Part shown: one piece after another, positions 39,522 to 50,766 of the stretch
How positions within the stretch are numbered: position 1 is the first letter of the stretch
How the letters are laid out: every line of letters starts with the position of its first letter
Assembly (NCBI GenBank): GCA_947589565.1
Contig: CANQBW010000004.1
Coordinates: 1-50,766, forward strand
DNA length: 50,766 bases
From: an uncultured Clostridia bacterium
Lineage (GTDB): Bacteria > Bacillota > Clostridia > Christensenellales > Borkfalkiaceae
Direction of reading: 5' to 3'
Position numbers and translations under genes: made by a program
The notes under the pieces: generated by a model
The model's database searches: none
What the model was told of the DNA's origin: nothing
What the model saw: only the letters and a program-made list of their open reading frames with translations

Positions 39522-42401
39522 ATGGAGAATTTTAAAGTACAATTTTCGGTCAGCCCCTGGCTGCTCCTTCTGATCATTCCCTTCCTCGCCCTCACCTTCT
39601 TTCTCTATTTCCGCATGGAAAAGAGGTATCGAAAGTCGAAGAACCGCATCCTCTCGATGATTTTGCATACCATCGTCTCGGTGCTGTGCGTGATCTTACT
39701 CTCGGGCATGTTCTTCTCCTGGGAGACGCCGAACGTCGAGAACGAACTGTGCATTCTCGTGGACGCATCCTACAGCGAACAGCAGGCGGGCTCGCGCGTC
39801 AATTCCTTCGTGAAGGAAATTCTCGACTCCAACAACGGCAGGAGCAACATTGCGATCGTCACCTTCGGCTTCGACCAGAAAATCGCCCTCGAAATGGACG
39901 ATCATAACCCGGAAAAAGCTTATCAAACCTATCTCGACGCGGAAAAGCCGGACACGAGCGCGACGGACATCGCCGCGGCATTGAAATTCGTCTATGACCC
40001 GGCCACGGGAAAGAGCGGCGGAGAGTCGGGAAAGACCATCTTCGAATATCCGGAATCGGCAAGAATTTTGTTGATCAGCGACGGCTTGGAGACGGACGAA
40101 GACGCGCTCGGCGTCGCAAAGCGAATCTCCATGGAGGGCATTCACATCGACACCTCCTTCTTCCCCTCGAGCAGCGTCGCGCCCGACGTCTGGATCACAT
40201 CGGTGACGCAGCCCGACCGCAAATTCTCTCTCGGGGATCCCTTCGAATACTCTCTGGACCTTCGCAGCAACTTCGAGGGAAGCGTCTCCCTCGCCCTCTA
40301 CGACAACGATGCCTTAGTGTATGAGAAGCCGGACACTCCCCTCTCCCTCGGAGAACAGACCGTTCTTATTCCCCATTCGTTTACGACCCCGGGACATCAT
40401 GAGCTCAGGTTCACGATCTCGGGCGAGGGCGACAGTCTGACAAACAACAACGTCTACTATTCCTACTACGATCTTGAGGAGCACAGCAAACTTCTCATCA
40501 TCGAAAAATACGCCGACGAGTCCGAGGAGATCGTCGACATTCTCAGACAAAACAACTCCGACGAGGATCTGGCGATCGAGGTCGTTCAGATCGGCGACCG
40601 CGACAAGCTGCCGAGCAGTCTCGAGATGATGCAGGAGTACGATGAGATCGTCCTCGACAACATCGCCTATTCGGATATGCCGGAAGGCTTTGAAGAGAAC
40701 CTCAACAAGTATGTCAACGAATGCGGCGGCGGACTGTTCACCGTGGGAGGCGTCGAACGGGATCCCCGCGGCCAGGTCATCATGACAGGCGGAGAGAACT
40801 CTGTCCCCCTTGCCCATTCCTACCAGAAGACGGACATGGACAGCTCCAAATATTTCAAGCGAATGCTACCCGTGGAGGCCGCCGACTTTACGCCGCCCGT
40901 CGCGCTCGTCATCATCATCGACTGTTCGGGCTCCATGGCGTTCGAATCGGGCGGACTCTCCCTCATCGACTATGCCGTTACGGGAGCGGTCGGCTGTCTC
41001 GACGTCCTCTCTCCCCGCGACTACGTCGGCGTGATGCTCATGGAGGACTCCTACAAAGTCGGACTGGACATGACCCCCATGTCCCAGAAGAAAAAGATCA
41101 TCACGGCGATCCGCAGGATCGCGGACGGAGGCGGCGGCGGGACTTACTACGCCTCTGCGATCGAACATGCGGGAAGAGCGTTGAGCACCGTCGACGTCGA
41201 GAGAAAGCACATTCTGCTCATCTCGGACGGTCAGCCGGGCGACACGCTCAACAAGAGTGATGAGTTCGCGGGATATGGAAACGTCATGCAGCGGTATCAC
41301 GACAATGATGGCGTAACGATCTCCGTCGTCTCCATCGGGACGCCCATCTCCGCGGATCTGAGAAGGCTCGCACAGATCGGCGAGGGAAGCGCATTCATGC
41401 TTTCGACCCGTGAAATGGATCAGATGAAGGTCTATCTTTCAAGCGATCTTTTTGTCACGGATATCTCGGGAGCCGTTCCCCAGAACTATCATCCCTCCAT
41501 CTCCAACCGCACGCCCATTCTCGAAAATATCACGCAGAGCTCCCTCAACGAGATCACCATGAACGGATTCTTCGCGACCCGCGCCAAGAGCACGGGAAAT
41601 GCGGTCGTCACGCTCATGGCGGACTCCGTTCCCCTCTATGCGCAGTGGAGCTACGGAAGCGGAAAAGTCGGAAGTTTCATGTGCGACTTAAACGGCTATT
41701 GGTCGCAAGAGTTCCTCGATTCGGAGGAGATCGGCGAAAAGATCGTCAACAACATCATCAAAGGGCTCATTCCTACCATCGATATCCGTGCGCACACTTT
41801 GGAGGCGTCCTTTCTCGAGGACAACTACCACACGCAGGTCAGCGTCTTCGGCTATACGCAAAAGGAAGAGCCGAACAGCAAACTCGTCGCGTTCATCGAG
41901 CCTCCCGGCTCCGCCGAACCGCAGAAATACGACTTGAGCGAACTTTCCGTCTCGGGAAACCGGTTTACCTTCCTGAACAGAGAGCCCGGGATTCACCGTG
42001 TGACGATTTTGAAGGTCCCCGGCCGCTTCAATATCGATAATGCGGCGTATCAAAGCCCGGAGGACATTCCGAACGCGCAGATCCAGGCGGTCTTACAGAC
42101 CTATCGTGCATTCTCCTATTCCGAGGAATACGACCCGACCGCGGACGCCTATTCCACGGGAAAAGACCTTCTCATCAAGATGTCCTCGCGGGAAGTCGAG
42201 AGCGGAAACGCCGAGGAAAAACTCATCGAAGACCCCGACGAATTTATGAGCGTCTTTATGAACGTCTACAAGACGTGGGATCCACGCCTCTGGATCCTCT
42301 CGATCACGATAGTCCTGTTCCTCATTGACGTCGCAATCCGCAAATTCAAATTCAGAAAGCTGCAAGAGCTCTTCGGTCGCAAAAAACGCAAAACCCAATA
42401 A
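39522..42401 (+). CDS. Large membrane protein with two VWA domains and a GATase-like region
   Basis: 959 aa. Two N-terminal membrane helices; a first VWA-like domain with DASYSEQQ (~residues 80-200, degenerate MIDAS); a beta domain; a class I glutamine-amidotransferase-like fold (~330-440); a second VWA domain with the full MIDAS start DCSGSM (~470-630); a beta domain and a last membrane helix (~925-942). It starts 9 nt after the BatA gene. The domain order matches VWA/GATase partners of BatA in other bacteria. Ligand unknown. Confidence 0.82.
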   Translation: MENFKVQFSVSPWLLLLIIPFLALTFFLYFRMEKRYRKSKNRILSMILHTIVSVLCVILLSGMFFSWETPNVENELCILVDASYSEQQAGSRVNSFVKEILDSNNGRSNIAIVTFGFDQKIALEMDDHNPEKAYQTYLDAEKPDTSATDIAAALKFVYDPATGKSGGESGKTIFEYPESARILLISDGLETDEDALGVAKRISMEGIHIDTSFFPSSSVAPDVWITSVTQPDRKFSLGDPFEYSLDLRSNFEGSVSLALYDNDALVYEKPDTPLSLGEQTVLIPHSFTTPGHHELRFTISGEGDSLTNNNVYYSYYDLEEHSKLLIIEKYADESEEIVDILRQNNSDEDLAIEVVQIGDRDKLPSSLEMMQEYDEIVLDNIAYSDMPEGFEENLNKYVNECGGGLFTVGGVERDPRGQVIMTGGENSVPLAHSYQKTDMDSSKYFKRMLPVEAADFTPPVALVIIIDCSGSMAFESGGLSLIDYAVTGAVGCLDVLSPRDYVGVMLMEDSYKVGLDMTPMSQKKKIITAIRRIADGGGGGTYYASAIEHAGRALSTVDVERKHILLISDGQPGDTLNKSDEFAGYGNVMQRYHDNDGVTISVVSIGTPISADLRRLAQIGEGSAFMLSTREMDQMKVYLSSDLFVTDISGAVPQNYHPSISNRTPILENITQSSLNEITMNGFFATRAKSTGNAVVTLMADSVPLYAQWSYGSGKVGSFMCDLNGYWSQEFLDSEEIGEKIVNNIIKGLIPTIDIRAHTLEASFLEDNYHTQVSVFGYTQKEEPNSKLVAFIEPPGSAEPQKYDLSELSVSGNRFTFLNREPGIHRVTILKVPGRFNIDNAAYQSPEDIPNAQIQAVLQTYRAFSYSEEYDPTADAYSTGKDLLIKMSSREVESGNAEEKLIEDPDEFMSVFMNVYKTWDPRLWILSITIVLFLIDVAIRKFKFRKLQELFGRKKRKTQ

Positions 42402-42413
42402 AAAATCAAGGCA

Positions 42414-42448
42414 AAAAGGCTCTCGGACATTTCGTTCGAGAGCCTTTT
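42414..42448 (+). terminator. Terminator of the VWA operon
   Basis: AAAAGGCTCTCG and CGAGAGCCTTTT form a 12-bp stem ending in Ts, 13 nt after the stop. It may also serve the convergent lipoprotein gene. Confidence 0.9.
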
Positions 42449-42460
42449 ATTTTCATGAAC

Positions 42461-43294
42461 TCACTGATTGATTATTTTATTGGATAGAAGTTGAAGTTGA
42501 TCTCCAAAAACCGAATAATCCGATAGATAGACATAGTCTTGTCCATTCTTTTTATAGTTTATCCGTACATAAACTTTATCTGCTCTGTCCGATACTTTAT
42601 CATCGGAAGAGAGAACTTTAATGTAAAACTTGTCTGATTTTTCTACAACTTGATGATCACTCGTGTATTCCACTGAATTGAAAAAAATCTGATTTTCCAT
42701 CATGTAACAAGAAATAACGCTAATAGACGTAATTTCAAGATTGTTCATTGGAAGAAAAACCCATTCCGCCTCATGCACAAGATCGGAGGTATACGTCATA
42801 GATAATGGACGGATATCATCCTCATCATTGTTGGTTTCCAGCGGTTGCACTACAATATTTAAATCAACAGTTTTCATAAAGGAATCATTAATATTTAACG
42901 AGAATGATTGCCATATAAAATCCTTTTCGCTGTCTAAATGAAATATAAGACCATAGATATAGTAGTTATCGATCTTGAAAGAATTTCCGTCGGAATCTCT
43001 TTCTTCTACAAATTCCCAAGTAAGATTTTTATGATCAGATGTCTTTATGTCAAATATTTCTATTGTTTCGATTATATCTTTATAAGCGAACCGGATCGGG
43101 AACGCAGAATTGCTTTCCGAAATGTAATAAAGATTTGAATACTCGTTCATGACCAGTTCTGCTTCGTTCTCTTTTCTATCAGTACACCCAACAAAAAGAG
43201 ATAGCATCATTGAGATCAATAAAAAATCAACAAAAAAGAAGAAACGACCTTTTTCTCTGATCAATTTGTTGCGCTTTGTGTTTTGATTTAACAT
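42461..43294 (-). CDS. AT-rich lipoprotein of unknown function
   Basis: 277 aa. A long signal with FFFF and lipobox FVGC (Cys37). The rest is rich in Asp, Asn, Ile and Tyr and looks all-beta. Base composition is clearly lower in GC than its neighbours, suggesting recent gain. GGAGG precedes the ATG. It follows tsaD by 27 nt on the same strand. Family not recognised. Confidence 0.75.
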   Translation of the reverse strand: MLNQNTKRNKLIREKGRFFFFVDFLLISMMLSLFVGCTDRKENEAELVMNEYSNLYYISESNSAFPIRFAYKDIIETIEIFDIKTSDHKNLTWEFVEERDSDGNSFKIDNYYIYGLIFHLDSEKDFIWQSFSLNINDSFMKTVDLNIVVQPLETNNDEDDIRPLSMTYTSDLVHEAEWVFLPMNNLEITSISVISCYMMENQIFFNSVEYTSDHQVVEKSDKFYIKVLSSDDKVSDRADKVYVRINYKKNGQDYVYLSDYSVFGDQLQLLSNKIINQ

Positions 43295-43321
43295 TTTCGT
43301 TGACCTCCATTCTAACGGAAT

Positions 43322-44329
43322 TTAAATAGGAATGTACGCCTCGGCGTTGAGGGAGAGCGGAGAGAAATTCCCCGCCCGGAATTGAATGGAACCCTCCGCG
43401 GCGATCATGGCGGCATTGTCGGTGCAGTGTTTGAGGGCGGGAAGGACGAGTTTGAGTCCCCTTTTTGCGCATTTCTCCTGAAGAAGCGAACGAAGATATC
43501 CGTTTGCGGCAACTCCGCCCGCCGCGGTGACGGTAGAGAGGTGAAATTCTTCGGCGGCTTCGAGAGTCTTTTCGACCAGCACGTCGATCGCCGCATGTTG
43601 GAAGGAACAGGCCAAGTCCGCCTTCGAGAAGGGCTCGCCCTTCTGTTTTTTTGTATGGACAAAGTTCATGACGGCGGTCTTGAGCCCGCTGTAGGAAAAA
43701 CGGTACCCCGCTTCCCCTTTCAGCATCTGCGGAAGAGGGATATTCGCCTTTCCCTCCCGCGCAAGCGCCTCGATGTGCGGTCCCCCGGGATAAGGAAGAT
43801 CGAGGAGCCGTGCCACCTTGTCGAAGGATTCCCCGACGGCGTCGTCAAGGGTGCCGCCGAGCGCCTTATATTCCGTCTCGGACTTTACAAGTAAAATCGC
43901 GGTGTGTCCCCCGCTTGCAAGAAGGGTGACAAAGGGCGGCTTCAAGGAATCGTCCTCAAGATAGGCGGCCGCGAGGTGCCCGCGAATGTGATTGACGCCG
44001 ATGAGCGGGATCGATAAAGAATAGGCAAACGACTTTGCAAAGGAGAGTCCGACGAGCAGCGCGCCCAAAAGTCCCGCGCCATAGGTGACGGCGACGGCGT
44101 CGAGTTCACCCTTGGAAATTCCCGCCTTTTGAATTGCGGATTTTACGACCTCGTCCACGACGTCCGTATGTGCCCGCGAGGCGATCTCGGGGACTACCCC
44201 GCCGAATTTTGCGTGGATATTCGCAGAGGAGGCGACCTCCTCGGATAAAATTTTCCTCCCGCAAATAATTGCAGCCGCAGTTTCATCACAGGAGGATTCA
44301 ATGCCCAAAATCAGTGCGTTATCTTTCAT
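43322..44329 (-). CDS. tsaD: tRNA N6-threonylcarbamoyladenosine transferase TsaD
   Basis: 335 aa, ASKHA fold. ILGIESSCDETAAAI at the start, VNHIRGHLAA (metal-binding His pair), LASGGHTAI and SYSGLKTAV are intact. TsaD moves the threonylcarbamoyl group to A37 of ANN-decoding tRNAs together with TsaB and TsaE, which are not in the window. The ribosome site is weak. A palindromic repeat lies between it and prfB. Confidence 0.95.
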   Translation of the reverse strand: MKDNALILGIESSCDETAAAIICGRKILSEEVASSANIHAKFGGVVPEIASRAHTDVVDEVVKSAIQKAGISKGELDAVAVTYGAGLLGALLVGLSFAKSFAYSLSIPLIGVNHIRGHLAAAYLEDDSLKPPFVTLLASGGHTAILLVKSETEYKALGGTLDDAVGESFDKVARLLDLPYPGGPHIEALAREGKANIPLPQMLKGEAGYRFSYSGLKTAVMNFVHTKKQKGEPFSKADLACSFQHAAIDVLVEKTLEAAEEFHLSTVTAAGGVAANGYLRSLLQEKCAKRGLKLVLPALKHCTDNAAMIAAEGSIQFRAGNFSPLSLNAEAYIPI

Positions 44330-44342
44330 TTTTCGTGGTTTT

Positions 44343-44367
44343 GCATAGTACTATGTCTGACATAGTA
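44343..44367. repeat. Palindromic intergenic repeat, copy 3
   Basis: On the minus strand TACTATGTCAGACATAGTA followed by CTATGC. The same family occurs at 34700-34724 (CACG in place of CAGA) and, as a 17-bp piece, in the amylase gene at 15735-15751. Confidence 0.75.
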
Positions 44368-44375
44368 CTTCTATT

Positions 44376-45473
44376 TTAGGACTTTTTCAGGTAATCGATA
44401 ATAAATCCCTGGATATTTCCGTCCATCACGGACTGCACATCCCCCACTTCGTAGCCTGTTCTGTGGTCCTTGACAAGGGTGTAGGGACAGAAGACATAGG
44501 AGCGGATCTGGGACCCCCACTCGATCTTTTTGGTCTCCCCTTTGAGCGCCGCTTCCTCGCTCATGCGCTGTTCGAGCTGTTTTTCAATCAGCTTGGAGCG
44601 AAGATATTTGAACGCCATCTCCTTGTTCTGGAGCTGTGATCTCTCGTTCTGGCAGGTCACAACGATCCCCGTCGGGTAGTGCGTGATTCTGATTGCCGTC
44701 TCCGTCTTGTTGACCTTCTGCCCGCCCGCGCCCGAAGAACGATACACGTCGATGCGGATATCCTCGTCTTTGATCTCCACTTCCGCGTCGTCCTCGACCT
44801 CGGGCATGACCTCAAGAGAAGCGAAGGAAGTCTGTCTGCGCTTATTTGCGTCGAAGGGCGAAATGCGGACGAGGCGATGTACGCCGATCTCCGCCTTCAG
44901 ATAGCCGTAGGCGTTCTCCCCTTCGATCTTGAAATCGACGGATTTCAGCCCCGCGCTGTCGCCGGGGAGTCTGTCGATCTCCGTCACCTTGAATCCGTTG
45001 GTCTCCGCGTAGCGGCAGTACATGCGGTAGAGCATGGAGCACCAGTCGCACGCCTCCGTCCCGCCCGCACCCGCATGGAGAGCGAGCAGGGCGTTCCGCG
45101 AGTCGTATTTTCCGCGAAGCAGCGCACGAATGCGCATCTCTTCGATGTCCTTTTCGGCGGCCTGGATCATGCTGTCGAGCTCGGGAACGAGGTTCTCCTC
45201 CTCCGTCTCTTCGATGAGGTCGACGATCTCATAGGCATCGTCGAGCGCCTTTCTGCCGGCTTCGTAGGAAGAAATCTTGCCCTCGATGGAAGAAATCTCC
45301 CGTCCGATCTTCTTGGAACGCTCCAAATCCTGCCAGACCTCGGGGTCCTCCTGCTGGGCTTTCAATTTTTTAAGCTGCTCGTAGCGGTTGTCGATGTCGA
45401 GCGCGTACTTCGCCTCGCCGAGGGTCTCCTCGAGCGCCTTGAGTTTGAGTCTGTAGTCGTCTGCCTTGAACAC
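44376..45473 (-). CDS. prfB: Peptide chain release factor 2
   Basis: 365 aa. The stop-codon reading tripeptide SPF is in RISPFDANKRR, and the peptidyl-tRNA hydrolysis motif GGQ is in SSGAGGQKVNKTE. GTG start at 45473 behind GGGAGG, 2 nt after the secA stop; the frame runs further into secA without a better start. The usual +1 frameshift site near codon 25 (CTT TGA C) is absent: the reading frame passes through ALDIDNR without a stop. Confidence 0.95.
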   Translation of the reverse strand: MFKADDYRLKLKALEETLGEAKYALDIDNRYEQLKKLKAQQEDPEVWQDLERSKKIGREISSIEGKISSYEAGRKALDDAYEIVDLIEETEEENLVPELDSMIQAAEKDIEEMRIRALLRGKYDSRNALLALHAGAGGTEACDWCSMLYRMYCRYAETNGFKVTEIDRLPGDSAGLKSVDFKIEGENAYGYLKAEIGVHRLVRISPFDANKRRQTSFASLEVMPEVEDDAEVEIKDEDIRIDVYRSSGAGGQKVNKTETAIRITHYPTGIVVTCQNERSQLQNKEMAFKYLRSKLIEKQLEQRMSEEAALKGETKKIEWGSQIRSYVFCPYTLVKDHRTGYEVGDVQSVMDGNIQGFIIDYLKKS

Positions 45474-45475
45474 CC

Positions 45476-48409
<2,934 letters not shown>

Positions 48410-48562
48410 TGATTAAACTCCGACCAAAGTTAGAATGATACCCGTATATTTTACCTTATTTTGAGAAAAATTCAAAGCGTTTTTAGGCTGTTTTTGAGAA
48501 TTTGCTTTTTCGGAGCAATAATTTTTTCTTTTCCGTCACCGATTCCGCCGAAAAAGGATACT

Positions 48563-49234
48563 ATGGAATGTATGCGCATCTGTTTTGTGACGGGCGGAAG
48601 CCTGAGCGAGTTCCGGGGCGACCCCGGAGAAGTCGTCATATTCCCCTTTCAGGCGCTCGGCGAAGTCAGCTATGAGCGGGAGCTGAGCGGAGAGACCAAT
48701 CTCTTCGAGGACGTCGCGCTGCTCTCGAAGATCGGCAAGTGCGTCGTCGTCTGCGGCTGCTACACCAACGCGCGCGGAATGCGGAGAAAGTCCGTCGTGG
48801 TCGCCGAGCGCGGGAAAATTTTGGGCGTTTCGGACATGGTCAACCGCATCGACGGCAGCGAGTTCCGCTGCGGCGCGGGGGTGAGGACTTACGAGACCTC
48901 GGCGGGAAAACTCGGGATCGTCGTCGCGGAGGATCTCTACTTCCCGCAGGTCTTAGAGACCCTTGCCTGCTGCGGGGCGGACGTCATTTTGTCCGTCTTC
49001 GAAACGCTCAACGAGAGTCTCGAACTGACGCTCATCCGCGCGGGCGCATTCTTCTACGGCGTGCCCGTCTGCATGTGCGCCTACGGCTATGCGCAGGCAG
49101 CCGACCCCATGGGAAAGCTCAGATTTTCCTCGCCGAGAAGCCCCTGCTATTTCAACCTCGAGCGGGAACAGGAGTATCACATCGTCGAGGTGAGAAGGCG
49201 CGGATTTTTTCTCCGCAGAAAAAATGCTTTTTGA
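48563..49234 (+). CDS. Nitrilase-fold protein lacking the catalytic Cys
   Basis: 223 aa from the ATG behind AAAGGA; a longer frame to 48461 has no ribosome site. Fits the carbon-nitrogen hydrolase fold: the Glu region YERELSGETNLFE, the Lys region (ERGKILGVSDM), and GIVVAEDLYFPQVLETLACCGAD. That last stretch in active enzymes reads with Cys where Ala stands here (VVAED for the usual ICYD). It is therefore probably inactive, or a binding protein. Shorter than the usual ~270 aa. Confidence 0.75.
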   Translation: MECMRICFVTGGSLSEFRGDPGEVVIFPFQALGEVSYERELSGETNLFEDVALLSKIGKCVVVCGCYTNARGMRRKSVVVAERGKILGVSDMVNRIDGSEFRCGAGVRTYETSAGKLGIVVAEDLYFPQVLETLACCGADVILSVFETLNESLELTLIRAGAFFYGVPVCMCAYGYAQAADPMGKLRFSSPRSPCYFNLEREQEYHIVEVRRRGFFLRRKNAF

Positions 49235-49264
49235 GTTGCACAAATGTGTCCCGCGTGATATAAT

Positions 49265-49975
49265 ATGGACATGACAAATGCTTTGGAATTGATCTCTGCC
49301 TACAACACCATCGACGCGCGGATGAGAAACCTCTACCGCGGCAAGGGAAACCTGCAATTTTCCGACCTCGTTCGGCGGTGTGCGGAGATCAACAAGACGG
49401 TGAAAAAGTACGAGGAAGAGCTCATGAGCATCGCGCGGCTCAGAAACGCCATCGTGCACAACAGCACGCGCGAGGTCGTCATTGCGGAGCCCTGCGACGA
49501 GATCACCTCGCTCGCTTCGCACATCGCAAAACTTCTCTCCGCGCCCCCCAAACTCAACATGCTGCGGCAGAAGAATGTCAAGGGCGTGAACGAGAATATG
49601 ACCGTCCGCGAGACCATTCGCTTCTGCGCAAGGGAGGGATACTCCAATCTTCCCGTCTACCGCGGGGAAAAGCTCGTCGGAATGCTCAACAACAGGCGGA
49701 TCGTCCGCTCCCTCGGCGACGCGCTCGACGAGGGAAGAGACCTCGACGAAGTCCTCGATCTTCCCTGCGAGCAAATTCTCCGCGAGGACGACTTTCCCCG
49801 TTACTACGTCCTCTTAAGCCTCGACAGCGGCGTACAGGAGGCGATCGACGCTTTCGAAAACAACAGAAAGCTGCTCGCCGTCGTCGTGACGGAGCACGGC
49901 AGAATGGGAGACAGGATCATCGACATTCTCACCGCATCCGATCTTCCCAAACTCATTCAGATCCTCGAAGAATAA
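49265..49975 (+). CDS. HEPN-like domain fused to a CBS pair
   Basis: 236 aa. An all-helical N-terminal part (~residues 1-90) contains ARLRNAIVHNS, the R-N-x3-H motif of HEPN proteins, many of which cut RNA. A tandem CBS (Bateman) module follows (~100-235: MTVRETIRFCAREGYSNLPV and the AFENNRKLLAVVV region), which usually senses adenine nucleotides. It lies 30 nt after the nitrilase-like gene on the same strand. Enzyme activity is inferred from the motif only. Confidence 0.7.
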   Translation: MDMTNALELISAYNTIDARMRNLYRGKGNLQFSDLVRRCAEINKTVKKYEEELMSIARLRNAIVHNSTREVVIAEPCDEITSLASHIAKLLSAPPKLNMLRQKNVKGVNENMTVRETIRFCAREGYSNLPVYRGEKLVGMLNNRRIVRSLGDALDEGRDLDEVLDLPCEQILREDDFPRYYVLLSLDSGVQEAIDAFENNRKLLAVVVTEHGRMGDRIIDILTASDLPKLIQILEE

Positions 49976-50043
49976 GACATAGGACATTCGACTCCCTTCA
50001 TCTAAAAAGGAAAGTTTTCTTCCGAGTGCGCATACTTTGAATA

Positions 50044-50574
50044 ATGCGCAAGATTCTCTTCTCTCTCATCGGAATTATTGTTTGCGCGGCGATCTTGATC
50101 GCCGTCAGTTTTTATCTCTGGCGTTCGGGCTTTCCCCGCCCCTATCGGGAGATCGTCGCAAGAAGCGGACTCGAAGAGGGATTGGTGTATGCCGTCATGA
50201 AGAGCGAGAGCGACTTTCGGGAGGACGTCGTGAGCTCCGCGGGTGCGGTCGGGCTCATGCAGCTTCTGCCCGCCACGGCGGAATATGTCTGCCAAATGCA
50301 CCATCGGGAATTTGACCCGACCCGCCTCAAAGAGGGCGCATATAACGCCGAGCTCGGCTGTCTGTATCTGAAATACCTTCTCGAGCGGTTCCCCTGCCAA
50401 AGGACTGCGATCGCCGCATACAACGCGGGCGAGGGCGTCGTGGAGAAGTGGCTCAAGGAGAAAAAATACTCTATCGACGGCGAAACGCTCAAACGGATCC
50501 CCTATCCCGAAACCAGACGCTACGTAAAAAAAGTGGAAAAAAATTTTAAAATCTACCGATTTTTGTATGATTAA
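50044..50574 (+). CDS. Membrane-anchored lytic transglycosylase (SLT)
   Basis: 176 aa. An N-terminal anchor (~residues 5-26), then the SLT domain: catalytic Glu in VMKSESDF, GAVGLMQLLPATA, and AAYNAGEG. It cuts peptidoglycan between MurNAc and GlcNAc, making anhydro ends. The ribosome site is weak. No spore-specific motif is seen. Confidence 0.92.
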   Translation: MRKILFSLIGIIVCAAILIAVSFYLWRSGFPRPYREIVARSGLEEGLVYAVMKSESDFREDVVSSAGAVGLMQLLPATAEYVCQMHHREFDPTRLKEGAYNAELGCLYLKYLLERFPCQRTAIAAYNAGEGVVEKWLKEKKYSIDGETLKRIPYPETRRYVKKVEKNFKIYRFLYD

Positions 50575-50577
50575 GAC

Positions 50578-50606
50578 TTGACAAACCTTGAAAAATGCGA
50601 TACAAT
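50578..50606 (+). promoter_or_regulatory. tRNA-Leu promoter
   Basis: TTGACA (50578-50583), 17 bp, TACAAT (50601-50606), 20 nt before the tRNA. Confidence 0.85.
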
Positions 50607-50626
50607 AAACAAGCTGTTTGAAACAT

Positions 50627-50709
50627 GCGGTCGTGGCGGAACTGGCAGACGCGCAAGACTAAGGATCTTGTGGGAGACCATGCAGGTTCGATTCCTGTCG
50701 ACCGCACCA
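50627..50709 (+). tRNA. tRNA-Leu, anticodon AAG
   Basis: 83 nt with CCA encoded. Acceptor GCGGTCG/CGACCGC; anticodon arm CAAGA-CTAAGGA-TCTTG gives anticodon AAG; a type II variable arm; T loop TTCGATT. The D arm (TGGCGGAACTGGCAGACGC) is typical of tRNA-Leu. Confidence 0.95.
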
Positions 50710-50718
50710 AGTCAGTAT

Positions 50719-50766
50719 AATCCGAACCAAATACTCGTAACGAGTGAATGGTTCGGATTTACTTTT
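50719..50766 (+). terminator. Terminator after tRNA-Leu
   Basis: AATCCGAACCA pairs with TGGTTCGGATT, with an inner ACTCG/CGAGT stem, then TACTTTT at the window edge. Confidence 0.85.

Overview
The window looks like part of a chromosome from a spore-forming or formerly spore-forming Bacillota (class Clostridia, probably an uncultured gut lineage). The inference rests on SpoVAD/SpoVAE, a GlgC+GlgD pair, consensus AGGAGG ribosome sites, a secA-prfB pair, a Firmicutes-type SOS box at lexA, and many lipoproteins with Cys/His ribbon or BspA-like repeats. The host genes are fairly GC-rich. The 16-27.7 kb insert and a few lipoproteins are more AT-rich.

Layout. 0-5.6 kb: the end of a Sel1-repeat protein, htpG, a cold-shock gene, murC, and a small XRE regulator. 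5.8-15.85 kb: a glycogen operon glgB-glgC-glgD-glgA-glgP-GH13 amylase, almost without gaps and led by one good promoter. 15.97-27.78 kb: two filamentous-phage-like (inovirus) prophages in tandem, described below. 27.9-30.9 kb: xer recombinase-hflX-lexA, with lexA under its own SOS box. 31-36.3 kb: a lipoprotein joining Cys/His ribbon repeats to a thioredoxin-like domain, spoVAE-spoVAD, and a leucine-rich-repeat lipoprotein. 36.4-42.4 kb: a three-gene membrane operon with BatA/von Willebrand A proteins. 42.5-48.4 kb (minus strand): a lipoprotein, tsaD, prfB and secA. 48.5-50.77 kb: a nitrilase-fold protein without its catalytic Cys, a HEPN-like/CBS protein, a lytic transglycosylase, and tRNA-Leu(AAG) with promoter and terminator.

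The most interesting system is the tandem prophage pair. Both share one virion-assembly order: small proteins, a short coat protein, a transcription terminator, a small membrane protein, a Zot-like ATPase, and a large pIII-like protein with Gly-Tyr repeats. The coat, Zot and pIII proteins are clearly homologous between the two. The replication modules are unrelated. Element 1 has a pC194/pUB110-type Rep (HPHFH) and a CTTGATATATTAG nick-like site beside a 16-bp palindrome. Element 2 has a pMV158-like CopG-RepB pair and a TACTACGA nick motif in a hairpin loop. Element 1 also has an XRE repressor gene facing the structural operon. A perfect 17-bp palindrome fills exactly the spacer between the consensus -35 and -10 of that operon's promoter, and a second copy lies just downstream.

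A repeated sequence (core CGAAGAGTTG) marks the left end, the junction and the right end of the two prophages. Further inverted copies lie between the right end and the xer gene, one abutting that gene's -35 box. This suggests Xer-dependent integration beside the recombinase gene itself. All functional statements are from sequence reading only; no database search was made.
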